A stretch of DNA of 64,000 bases. Source: Euglena gracilis. Taxonomy: Eukaryota > Euglenida > Euglenophyceae > Euglenales. Within the stretch, counting starts at the first letter, position 1, and every line of letters starts with the position of its first letter. Made by a program: the position numbers and the translations under genes. Location of the stretch: assembly GCA_039621445.1 (NCBI GenBank), contig CP154956.1:50393302-50457301 (forward strand), in the 5' to 3' direction. Below the pieces are notes generated by a model. It made no database searches, was not told the DNA's origin, and saw only the letters and a program-made list of their open reading frames with translations. Shown here in pieces: positions 43,635 to 52,928 of this stretch.

Positions 43635-43825
43635 CCCTTTGAAACTGTGTTTGGGCCGATTTCGAGACTTTAAAAGTCTTAAATCTTCGCCCAAAACACG
43701 GTTTCAAACAAGAACAGTGTTTTGGGCCAAGGTTTTAGGGGGGCCCAGGGGCGACCGCGGCGCCTTCGGCGCCGCGGTCCCCGCCCCTGGGCTCCCCCTA
43801 ACACTTGGCCCAAACACAGTTCTTG
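43635..43825. repeat. TGTTTGGGCC family, copy 2, with perfect foldback
   Basis: 43709-43825 is a foldback: CAAGAACAGTGTTTTGGGCC and AGGGGGGCCCAGGGG pair with their inverses around CGCGGCGCCTTCGGCGCCGCG. The flanking part (43640-43708) has two more TTTGGGC boxes. Matches 26870-27040 reversed. Confidence 0.85.
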
Positions 43826-44163
43826 ACACAATCACTACCCATCATTGCAAAAAAAAAGAAGTCAGGCTGGACAGTTACCAAACCCCCCCCCCCACACCCC
43901 CACACTCCCCCACACTCAGCGGTGTCGGAACAATTTTTCCCGGGGGGGGGGGGGCGAGGAACCGACAAAATTTGGAGCACATCCTTTTTTTTCTCAGCGC
44001 AAAGCGCCGAGTAAAATTTTTTATAACACAACCAAAATGTATTTTTTTCTGGTCGAGACGCGAACGCCTTTGTTGAAGTCCAATGCCCCAAAAACTAGGG
44101 CTGGAAAGCGAAAACATGGGTAGAACCCAGTGAGTGGCAAACGGTAGACTTGGGGGCGGCCGA

Positions 44164-44469
44164 CTACCATGCCCCCCCCCCCCCGAGCTGTTCCCCCCCC
44201 GAGCACATTTTATAAAGAACTTCCCAAAAAAGTGCTCAAAAATCGACGTTTTTGGGACGTTTTCAAAAATCACTTTTTGACAAATGTGCTTAAAATGACC
44301 ATTTTTTGCGAACATCCAAAAAAGTTGCCAAAAATAACCCCCTTTGGGTTGCCCGAGGGTCGGGTATGGGAATAGCTCGGGGGGGGGGGGGAGCCAGGTC
44401 CCCCCCAAGCTGTCCCCCCCCCCCGTACTGTTCCCATTGGGCCGTAAAGGGTCCCGGGGACGGGAACCT
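44164..44469. repeat. GAGCTATTCCC-word element, copy 2, inserted in the recombinase pseudogene
   Basis: Inverted relative to 35283-35651: CCATGCCCCC then GAGCTGTTCCC on the left, ACTGTTCCCATTGGGCCG and GTCCCGGGGACGGGAAC on the right. Directly adjoins the recombinase reading at 44470. Confidence 0.85.
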
Positions 44470-45119
44470 TTAACCTCCAGTCTCCGCAGAAACTCTGGGC
44501 GATAGCCTGTGCAGAAACCTAGAATCAAAATATTGGCCCGTTGGGCCTCAAAGGGCTTTGTCCAGTCCACTTCTCACAACACCCGTGGCATCTCGTCGTC
44601 CTGTAAAATTTCTTGGGGGGGTGCACAGCCTGGTTTGCCGCTTTTTTGGCGAGTTCACGGGTGTAAGCAGATTGAAAGAACCGCGGGAATTTTGAGAACT
44701 GGGAGTTGGAGGAAGGCACCGCTTGGGTTTCTGGCTTGATTGAGGAGTATGCTCGTCCCACGGCAGTCAGGTAGCCGCGGAAGGAGGATGCTTTCACTGC
44801 GATGGCGCTGCATCTTTGACCGGCCTGTGCCCACCGTTGATCTCACAGTTGCCTGATTTGGGCTGTGCCGTCAACCAACAAACTGGGATCAATCATCCAG
44901 CCGGCACTGGCAACAAGAAAAGTCATCTAGATCATCATTCAAATGTGCCAAGGCACAAATCCAGCTGGCTTATTTGCTGTTGCTTGTTGGAGCAAAGTCC
45001 CGTGAACTGGATCGACGACTGGTGTTTTTTTTGTCGTCGATGATTTTCTCCAACACGGCCCAAAATTCGGATGTTTTCGGGGGACGAGGGAGCATGATGA
45101 TAGCCGCGCGTTTCGCCAT
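44470..45119 (-). pseudogene. Tyrosine recombinase of element B (decayed)
   Basis: From an ATG at 45119 the minus strand gives IIMLPRPPKTSEFWAVLEK, then, in shifting frames, AGWMIDPSLLVDGTA, AVKASSFRGYLTAVGRAY and FSKFPRFFQSAYTRE. Each aligns in order with the ORF of element A. Beyond the point where A stops, it continues to PFEAQRANILILGFCTGYRP with EFLRRLE, the box that carries the first catalytic Arg of tyrosine recombinases. The frame breaks several times and has TAA and TGA stops, and the rest of the catalytic domain (His-x-x-Arg, Tyr) is cut off by the GAGCTATTCCC element at 44469. It is the best evidence that element A belongs to a tyrosine-recombinase family. Confidence 0.7.
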
Positions 45120-45484
45120 TAGTGCAGAAAAGCAACTGGAAAAAGAACATTGTTTCAGTCCACGAAATACAGGGCAGGCTCCCCTCCCCCCCCGGTGCCT
45201 GCCCTGTATTTCGTGGACTGAGTCCGCGAAATACAGGGCAGGCGCTGACCCCCTGGGGCGTGCCCTGTATTTTGTGGACCGAGTCCACGAAATACAGGGC
45301 AGGCGCCTCGTGGACTGAAAATTTTGAATTTTTTTGTAAAAAAAATGCTCCTAATTCGATGCGTGAAGCCAATCAACGATATACAGGGCAGGCGTCGGGC
45401 CTCTTAGTCCACGATTATAGAAAAAAATGTTGGTGTTACCCGTTATACGGCCCGTATACGGGTTACACCCACGATTTTTCTATA
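44470..45484 (-). mobile_element. Tyrosine-recombinase element B, left-end half, inverted relative to A
   Basis: Order from 45484 downward: a hairpin with GGGTTAC arms (45417-45484), TCGTGGACTAAGAGGCCC, an A/T spacer ending TTTTCAG, a palindromic array of GTCCACGAAATACAGGGCAG units (45153-45320), then the recombinase pseudogene. The order equals element A, but the array word after GTCCACGA is different (AATACAGGGCAGGC instead of GACACAGTGTGTG). The far end was not found. Confidence 0.7.
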
Positions 45485-45634
45485 AAACCCTCATTTTTCC
45501 TCCGGCGCACAGCGCCGGGGAAAATTTTTTTTCTAGTCCTGGGGACCCCCGGACCCTCCCCCTGGGGGGGAGGGGGGGTTCTAGCTAGTCCATTTTTTCC
45601 AGTGTCTAGCCGATTGGCTAGCCAGTACTGTGTC
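45485..45634. other. Short G/C-run repeat fragment
   Basis: A CCGGCGCACAGCGCCGG hairpin beside AAAATTTTTTT, then GGACCCCCGGACC and GGGGGTTCTAGCTAG. Fits the general MITE layout, but its ends are not clear. Confidence 0.4.
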
Positions 45635-46105
45635 AGGGGGGGGGGCCTTTGCAGGCCCAGGGCCTTTACAGGCCACTGGGGCAAAATGGTGCAACAGGTT
45701 GAAATGGTGTCACAGGGGGGCCTTTGCAGGCCCAGTGACTTTGAAGGACATTGGGGTAAAGCGGTGTTACTGAGAGGTTGGGGTGACAAAATGTTTTTGG
45801 ATGTCAAGTTAAAACTGCTGCAAAATGTGTCACAGCTTTTGGTGTAACATTTACTGAGGGTTTGCCACTGCAATTGATCAGAAGTTTGGGATGCAATACA
45901 AAAAAAAGAAGAGAAGACACCGGAGCTGAAAGTAGCACTTAATGGTTGGTAGATGGGGGGCCTTTGCAGGCCCAAAGTGGGGGGCCAGGCCCAAAACAAG
46001 GGGCCTTTGCAGGCCCAGATGGAGGGGCCTTTGCAAGCCCAAAGGGGGGGGCCTTTGCAAGCCCAAAGGGGGGGGCCTTTGCAGGCCCAAAAGGAACCAG
46101 CAGGA
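45635..46105. repeat. GGCCTTTGCAGGCCCA minisatellite
   Basis: At least nine copies of GGGGCCTTTGCAGGCCCA or GCAAGCCCAAAG, in two clusters (45640-45745 and 45955-46095). The tightest units are 24 bases. A GCAGGACTTCTTCTGC minisatellite follows at 46180-46265. Confidence 0.85.
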
Positions 46106-46429
46106 GTACGCCACTGACGGGAACATGTCCAGCTGCAGCAGAACAAAGTAGCTCCAGTACCAGCTTCTGCCTGCACCAGCAGGACTTCTTCTGCTGCACC
46201 ACCAGGAGTTGGACTTCTTCTTCCTGCAGCAGCAGGACTTCAGGACTTCTTCTGCCTGCACCAGCACTTGTTAGTAACTTTCGATGACAATTGAACTCTT
46301 GACTTGCGTATTTGACCCCACCAGGAGCTTTCAATTGTCCGCCATGTATTATGCGAAAAAAAAAATGGACACTCAGAAAGTTAAGAGGTAGCTACATCAA
46401 AATAGGAATTTGCACGTCCATAATGTCCA

Positions 46430-46445
46430 ATGTTTTTTTTTCCAG
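46430..46445 (+). promoter_or_regulatory. Splice acceptor 8 nt before the cyclophilin start
   Basis: A T9 run followed by CCAG, then eight bases and ATG. A 5' untranslated region this short suggests either a 5'-UTR intron or the acceptor for a trans-spliced leader. Euglenids add a leader this way. Confidence 0.55.
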
Positions 46446-46453
46446 CCAAAACA

Positions 46454-46997
46454 ATGCCGAACCCGAAGGTGTTCTTCGATGTTACTGCCAACAACCAACC
46501 ATTGGGTCGTATTGTGATGGAGCTCCGGGCGGACGTTGTTCCGAAGACTGCCGAGAACTTCCGTGCCTTGTGCACCGGAGAGAAGGGCTTCGGTTACAAG
46601 GGAAGCCCCTTCCACAGAGTTATCCCAAATTTCATGTGCCAGGGCGGCGACTTCACCCGGCAGAATGGTACTGGTGGCAAATCTATCTATGGTGAAAAGT
46701 TTGCTGACGAGAACTTCACGCTCAAGCACACCGGACCTGGTGTACTTTCCATGGCCAACGCCGGACCAGGCACCAATGGATCTCAGTTCTTCTTGTGCAC
46801 TGCAAAGACGGAGTGGCTTGATGGAAAGCACGTTGTCTTTGGTTCGGTGTGTCCTTGATTGCCTTCGAATGAATTTGAAACGTTCCCTTCAGGTGGTCGA
46901 TGGCTTTGACGTGGTGAAGAAGGTTGAAAGTTATGGCTCGCAATCTGGGAAGACATCGGCAACCATCATTGTTGCTGACTGTGGGCAGCTGTCCTAG
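46454..46997 (+). CDS. Cyclophilin A-type peptidyl-prolyl cis-trans isomerase
   Basis: Two exons, 46454-46846 and 46893-46997, around a 46-nt GT-AG intron, give 165 residues, the usual length of cytosolic cyclophilin A. Catalytic and ligand residues are in place: [15 protein letters not shown] (Arg, Phe, Met, Gln), [20 protein letters not shown], the Trp in [12 protein letters not shown], and the ending ADCGQLS. It catalyses proline isomerisation in protein folding in the cytosol and would bind cyclosporin. The intron falls between complete codons at [12 protein letters not shown]. The ATG is fixed by family length and by the acceptor eight bases upstream. This is the only clearly intact cellular gene in the window. 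TAG is its stop codon, so TAG means stop in this genome. Confidence 0.97.
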
Positions 46998-47204
46998 ATG
47001 AAGCATGCAAGAACCCGAAAGGGTAAAAGGTGGGTAAACGACGAACGACATTACGCACCGTGGTACTCGTCCTTTTGCCTTGTTCTTTGTCCACTGGCGG
47101 TGTGCATTTTTTCTACTGACTGTAGAGACACATTTGCATTTTAGAATCCAAGGAACGACACACGTGTTTCCCCCGAAGGGCGGCGAGACAGCAGTGGACA
47201 TGTT

Positions 47205-48150
47205 CACAAACAACAACCCCAAACTGAAAAAAGAAAGATTTTCGTCCCCTCCGACTCTGGACTTCACTGGACTTGTGTTGCCGACAGAAAGTGGAAAGCT
47301 TTTTTGTGATAGTCAAACTCAAAGTTTTGACAAGTACCAAAAAGCGGGATTATTTTCAACTCAACGGTCAATCGTCTCGCGGAGGGCTTGGTGGGTGCCA
47401 GAGTGGCTCTGGGTGTGGGTGGGGGGTAGTGGGCATACAATTTTTGATGACCCGGGGGGGGCCACAGCACTTCTTTAAAGAACCACTCCGCCACTCATCT
47501 GTTTTTTAAAAAAGCAAGCCAGTCACTACCCCCCGAGGGGTCGGGCACACGGACTCCCACGACAGAGCTAGGGGGAGGAAGGGACCAAGAGGGCGAAGCA
47601 CAAGACGATAGTGAGCCCAACCCTCCCACCCAAAAAATCAGCAGAAAAAGAAAGACATCCCAACCAGAAAGGGGACCCCCGACCAAGCAGACGGCCAGGA
47701 AAGCAGGACCTCGCCATCTCGCGGCACGGAGCCCGAATGGTCTCAGAAAAACGGACAACTTTCTTGCTACTTTAGGCCATTTTTCAGGCCAAAAATTTTT
47801 TTGCCCGCTCTTTTGGCGCCGGGGTCACTGAATCATACATCTCTACGGTTCTGCGCACCCCCCAAGGGAGGGGCGGCTGCCGATTTGGGCCCAGCCCGGC
47901 CGCAGCAGCCCCTTCCTGCGGGCGGTGCCGCGAGCCCTAGCTAGCCAGCCCGCTTTTTGGGGGTCCAGCCCAAATTTTTTCGGCGTAAATCGCCGAAATT
48001 TTTTGAAAAACTGTGTTCAAATGTGGCCAAAAATGGGGCTTGGGGGGCGTTTGGGCCATTTTTTGGTGGTTTCAGATGCGGCATTTTTCTGATTTCAGTC
48101 CAGCTCGCCCGGTTCTGGTCCAGCCGTCCCCCCACCGGCGGTGGGCGGGC
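47205..48150 (+). pseudogene. Duplicated segment, copy 1, with broken exon
   Basis: 47205-47540 and 47741-48150 match 54155-54910 closely. The exon encoded there (NNPKLKK...) is frame-broken here: AGAAA-GTGG has lost a G relative to AGAAAGGTGG. The segment continues through a CAGTCAC-word fragment, GCGCCGGGGTCACTGAATC and a CGGCGTAAATCGCCG hairpin to GGCGGTGGGCGGGCT. The only large difference is the insertion at 47548-47740. Confidence 0.8.
47548..47740. mobile_element. Short DIRS-derived insertion (193 bp)
   Basis: Absent from the other copy of the duplicated segment, where GGGTCGGCCA runs straight into CTCAGAAAAACGG. Its left part (GGACTCCCACGACAGAG, GACCAAGAGGGCGAAGC) equals the right-end sequence of the DIRS element, and its right part (CAGGACCTCGCCATCTCG, GAGCCCGAATGGT) is the inverse of the left-end sequence. 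It is thus arranged like the element's internal complementary region. No target duplication. Confidence 0.7.
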
Positions 48151-48159
48151 TAGCCAGCC

Positions 48160-48574
48160 CAAATTTCTAGCCAGCCCAAATTTCCAGCCCTAGCCCAGAA
48201 ACCCCCCCCGGGGCCCTTAAAGAGATGTATGTACTCAATTCATTTTTTTGGCCTGTCCTGGCAGACCCCGCCCCACCCGGACAAAAACCAGGCGGTCACT
48301 CTGAAAAAACCAATTTCCCACCCCCCCGGGGGAAGTCGGTCAGTGCTTAAGCAATTGCCTGGTAGTCGGCCGTACCGGGGGGACACCTCGGGCTCCGAAC
48401 TTTCCCCTTGAGAGGCCATGCCTTGCTCGCCGGCGGTGTTGTTTGGATTGTTTGGGGGCGTTTGGTTAGGAGGTCCCGCTTAGTGCCTTTTTTCGCCGGA
48501 GTTAGCCTGCTCCTGTTTTCTCCGAAACCCAGAACCAGGTACTTCAAACACAAAAGCAATTTGAGGAAGAGGAA
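48160..48574. other. No gene; CAGTCAC-word fragment
   Basis: GGCGGTCACTCTGAAAAAACC and GGTCAGTGCTTAAGC at 48285-48350, then sequence leading to the DIRS right end. Nothing else seen. Confidence 0.4.
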
Positions 48575-48960
48575 GTCAAACAGTTTCGGACTCCCACGAC
48601 AGAGGAAGGGGGAGGAAGGGACCAAGAGGGCGAAGCACAAGAAGATGGTGAGGTCCTGCTTTCCTTGCCGGCTGTTCTGTTCTGGTGTGGTTGTGCGTGC
48701 GCGGGGGGTGCTTCTTACTGCGCCTTTGTTGCCAGAGTTGGCGATGATGAGGCCTCCTCCGACACCTTGGCGAAGCTGAACCGCCGTGGCCCCGCCCCCC
48801 CCCCCCCCTCTCCCATGGTCGCTTGGTGGGCCCCCCCCCCCCCTGATGGGGATGGTGGTCTCTTTCTGTGTTTCTGGGTGGGTGGTTGGGGTTGCTTGGT
48901 TGGGGGTCCCTTTTCTGGCTGGGATGTCTTTCTTTTTCTGCTGATTTTTTGGGTGGGAGG

Positions 48961-49070
48961 GATGGGCTCACCATCTTCTTGTGCTTCGCCCTCTTGGTCC
49001 CATCCTCCCCCTTCCTCTGTCGTGGGAGTCCGAGACCATTCGGGCTCCGCACTGCGAGATGGTGAGGTAC
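48961..49070. repeat. Internal complementary region of the DIRS-like element
   Basis: 48961-49033 is the inverse of 48591-48660 (CTTGTGCTTCGCCCTCTTGG; CTGTCGTGGGAGTCC). 49037-49069 repeats the left-end motif GGGCTCCGCACTGCGAGATG. It overlaps the C-terminal tail of the recombinase frame. Confidence 0.75.
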
Positions 49071-49099
49071 TGTGCACCCCCCTTTGGGCCATAATATTT

Positions 49100-49957
49100 T
49101 GAATTTTTGACACGACTCCCAGCCTCAAATAATGAGCTTGGAAGGCACCAAAATTTTTCCACTGACCCAGCTGCTGGACTTCTTCCACTTGTAAACCAGC
49201 ATTTTTCCACCATAAGACCCCAGCCCCTCTGGTGCTGTGGGGTTTCCAGTGGGTGGTGTCCACCCCCCCCCTCTTGCAGAATTTCTTTGGTTAGGGAATT
49301 CACCCTTTCTGATGTCAAAGGTCTTTTACCATCCAAAGACCACAACAAATTATTTTTGTGCCCAACCATGTGGGCTGTCCTTTCCACATATTCTTTCAAT
49401 AAATGCCATGGGCTGATGAGGGGGGTGTGTGGCAAATTCAAAATCTCTTCCCATCTTGGGAATTGCCACCCTTTCCTTTGCAATAAAATGAAAATTTTTT
49501 CTCCCACGAAACTGATTTTTCGCTGTGTCCTGGCTAAATCAACCCCCCTGTGGAGGGCCAAAAGCCTCCAACAGATGATGAGTCTGTTTCTGAGCTCTTT
49601 CACAGATAGGTCTGAGAGGGGTGTGGAATTCCTCATGATGTTTTCTAGGAAATCAGTGGGGTCCCAAAAGTGGGCATACTTGCAGACATTGGCATTCCAC
49701 TTCCTTTTCAATGGAGCCAGAAGGGGTGAAAATCTCAAAGGCCCAAACCCTGGGAGTAATAAGGCTGCTGCATATGCATTTCGTGCAGTATTGATGCTAT
49801 GAACAGCAAGATCAAGGATGGCTTCAGCCATCTTGGGGACTGTGCACTGCTGCAGAGGCACCCCTTTGTGCAATAATTGACCCACCAATGCCCTGAAGGC
49901 TGAGTCATATCTTTTGACGTTTCCCAGAATTTTTATGTAAGTATCGATACTGGACAT
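49100..49957 (-). CDS. Tyrosine recombinase of the DIRS-like element
   Basis: Starts at an internal ATG (49957, MSSIDTYIKIL). The core-binding part includes NTARNAYAAALLLPGFGPL. The catalytic residues follow: Arg in LLALHRGVDLAR, then, after a frame change at the C8 run near 49265, His-x-x-Arg in WKPHSTRGAG, Trp in LGQW and the nucleophile Tyr in FQAHYLRLG (49129-49131). It integrates the circular DNA copy without a target duplication. A Lys/Pro-rich tail (KRKTSQPEKGPPTKQ) continues into the internal complementary region. The frame change at the homopolymer is the only defect seen. Confidence 0.85.
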
Positions 49958-51900
49958 CGAAACTTCCTGGGATTGTAATATTTGCCTGACACAATCAAGC
50001 AGGCCAAATTCCACCTTGGGGGGGGCATCTCCTCCCCCCAGCAGTTGGTGAACAGACCCCACTGGGGGGGTACTAGCAAAACCTTGCTGCCTGGCTGCCT
50101 GATTGACATTAATTGGCGCCACCATGATGTCGAAGCCCAGTGGGGTACAATCAACAGACAAATTAGGTCTGGGTTTAACATTAATCTCTGAACCCATTGG
50201 GGAATGATGCTCCAGGGAGGGTTGGCATAAACTGGGGGGAGACCCCTTAAATCTGCCTTCAGAGCATCCACCAACAAAGCCCCTTGGTGGGGGTATCGAC
50301 AAATGAACTTGGGGAATTTTTTGTTGCTGGGTGTGCAAAACATGTCCACGTCTGGGGTGATCTGGTTTTTGAAAAACTTCAGAATCAGGTGAAAAATGGT
50401 CAGGTTCAGGGTATAATCCCCTGGATCTTTTTGCTCCCTGGTCAGGGAGTCTGCCAATTGTTCTTTTGTGGGAACCCAAACCACCTGCAAGTTGATTTGC
50501 CTTTCTTGGCAATGGTACAGAAGGGGTTTTAGGATGGAATTTAAATATGGCCTTTTGCCTCCCCATTTTCTCAAATAACTGACTGCCACCTGGCTGTCCA
50601 CATGAAGAACAATGGTTTGTTTTGGTTTTGCCAAAGCCTTTACAGTTTCCACTGCAGACATCAATTCTTTTTGATTGATGTGAAAGACATGCAGGTCCCT
50701 CCAGAAATCCTGGACCTTTTGACCAGACTTTTTGTCCAGCCCCCCCCATTGCCAGGTGCTGCTGTCTGAGAACAGTTCCTGAGAGGCCTGGGATTGAAAG
50801 GCTCTGCCCACACCTGGCTGCAAAAACGTTTTTAACTCCACAATTTGATCTTTGACCCCCTGGGGAATGGTCAGGGTGTGGTCCCAACCCCACTTTGTGT
50901 GCAAATCCACCATTTGGCAAAGTTGATCTGTCAGAATTCTGAGAAAAGGCATTGAAACTAAATAGCTTCTGACTTGCCCTACAATAGAGCTGAGTTTTCT
51001 GCAGCTCATCTTTTGTGCTGTCAGCACCTTTCTCAATTCCTTTCTTAGGGATTTTAATTTTTCCTGTGGAATTTCCAGCTGGCCTTTTTTCAAATTGATC
51101 CACTGGCCCAAATGCTTTATTTCTTGTGTTGGTTCCGGACATGATTTGGGGAGGTTTATTCTGAAACCTGCCAGTAAAAGATCTTTTTTCATTTCTGCCA
51201 AATGCTGGGCTGCTGCCTTTTTGCTGGGGGCTAACAGCAAAATGTCGTCTAGGTAGATGAAAACCACCTTTCCTTCCTTCCTCCATTTCCTTTCCCAGAC
51301 TCTCATGAGAGTCATAAACTTTTGTGGCAGGCTGCTTAACCCAAAGCATGCAGCTTGAAATTGCCACGTTTCCCCCCCCCACTTGCATGCAGACATGCTT
51401 TTCCAGGCTGCTGTGCAGCTTTAAATGGAAATAAGCATCTTTCAGATCTATTTTTCCACAGAACCAACCCTTTCTGAGATATGGGAAAATGTTTCCCATG
51501 TGTTCCAGTCTGAACTTCTGGGGGGTGAAGTGGAGATTTAACTGTCGACAATCTGAGATTAATCTTTCTTTTGTCTTTTCCCCCTCTTTTTTGGAAAGGA
51601 TGAAATAAGGGACAAAATGTTTTGCCTCCTCTGGGGGGATTTGCCTGGTTGCCCCTGCACATTCGAATTCCCTCAGAATTTTTTGGGCAGTCATTATTTC
51701 TTGGGGTGTCTTGAAGGGAACTTTTAATGACATCTGAGGGGGGAGGGGGAGATCTGCCATAACCCCTTCCCTTATCAGGTTTAATACCTCTCTGCTGGCT
51801 CCTGCCTTGACCCAATGGGGGATACTGGCCTGCAGGGCCTTGTAGGGGGGTACCCCTGGGTGTAATGTATCTGGGGATTCCACAGGCCCCATCACAGGGG
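49933..51900 (-). CDS. Reverse transcriptase-RNase H polyprotein of the DIRS-like element
   Basis: The RT begins in one frame (LSKKEGEKTKERLISDCRQL, then GWFCGKIDLKDAYFHLKL with the first catalytic Asp) and passes to the next at the C9-C10 run near 51370. It continues with FQAACFGLSSLPQKF and the active site FIYLDDILLL (YLDD at 51244-51255). RNase H has its four acidic residues: FSDSSTWQWGG, NQKELMSAVE, VLHVDSQVAVSYL and EQLADSLTR. A post-RNase H domain typical of DIRS elements follows: DVDMFCTPSNKKFPKF, VYANPPWSIIPQWV and IVPHWASTSWW. It would copy element RNA to DNA and degrade the template. The stop at 49933 slightly overlaps the recombinase start. Confidence 0.88.
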
Positions 51901-52928
51901 TCCTTCCCCTGGGCTGCCCCATCACTGGGGGCCCCTCTGGGTGCCCCATCACTGGGGCTGCAGCTGGCCCTGCCATAGGGCTTTTCAAAGACAGGATTTC
52001 CCCCTGTTTTGGAATGATGGGGGAAGGTCTGTGGTGGGGTGGTACATATAATGCTGGGCTGATTATCTTCTGGGGGGGGCCTGCCTGAGCCAATCTTGGG
52101 CCTCCCCCCCAAGGGCTGATGTGGTCTTGATGGTTTTGGCCACCACTTGCCTTCAGGGCCCTTGGGCCTCCAGGGGCACTCAGGCCTGCTTGGCCCCCAT
52201 TGGCCTTTTCTCCAGGACTTCTCTGTCCATTTGCCTCCATCTGGCTGCCAGTGGCACACAGGCCTGCTTGGCCTCCATTGGCCTTCTTTCCAGGACTTTC
52301 TCTTCTCTGTCCTTCTGGGTTCCCAGTATAGGCCACCATGGCCTGTATTTGGCATTGGCTTGCTGCTCCTGGGAGGTTTGTGTCTGAAATTGCTGGGGGA
52401 AAAGTTGGACATACCTTTTCCCAATGGGATCTCTCCAGGCTGGGGTACTGGCTGCCATAGCCTTGCCCCTGGGCCCACTGCCCTCTTGAATAATGGCTGC
52501 CATAGCCTTGATTCTGGGCCCCAGGCCCTGTTGAATGATGGCTGCCATGGCCTTGATTTTGATTTGAATCCTTTGGATTTCTGATCTCCCTTGAGAGGCT
52601 GCCATAGCCTTTGCTTCTTCCCCTGGAAGGGGAGGAACTGAGAAAAAGGGGTGGAGTCTGTTGGACCTGTGATGGTAGTCTCCCTGTGTCTCTTCCTGAC
52701 CACAGTTGTCCATGGTCCATGGCCATCATTTTGAGTGGGGGAGTCTGAAATCTTTGATTTGCTGGGGGGTGGGGGGGTTGCGATGGCCACGGACTGACGT
52801 GCTGCTGCCGCCTCATCTCCTTCTGCAGCTGCTGCTGTGACTTCACCTTCCCCAGCTTCAGTTGACTTCTTGGAAGTTCTTTGCAGTTCTTCTTGAAATT
52901 CAGAGTTTCTTTGAAATTCATTCTTCAT
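51840..52928 (-). CDS. Gag-like protein of the DIRS-like element
   Basis: From ATG at 52928: MKNEFQRNSEFQEELQ, an Ala/Glu-rich part, then GPWTTVVRKRHRET, a motif common in Gag-like proteins of many retroelements. Next come tandem repeats around SRLWQPL and RLWQPVP, and GQWRPSRP/GQWGPSRP. The protein is basic and Pro/Gly-rich, consistent with nucleic-acid binding. All three minus-strand frames are open here because of the repeats. I chose this one because of its ATG, its WTTVV motif and its regular repeats. The C-terminal limit is uncertain; the frame stays open to 51336, but beyond about 51840 it overlaps the RT frame. Confidence 0.6.

Noticed and set aside
48968-52921. A single 1317-residue protein over the whole DIRS coding region
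   Set aside because: Between about 51340 and 49960 the RT and RNase H motifs are in another frame; the long frame there is only accidentally open.
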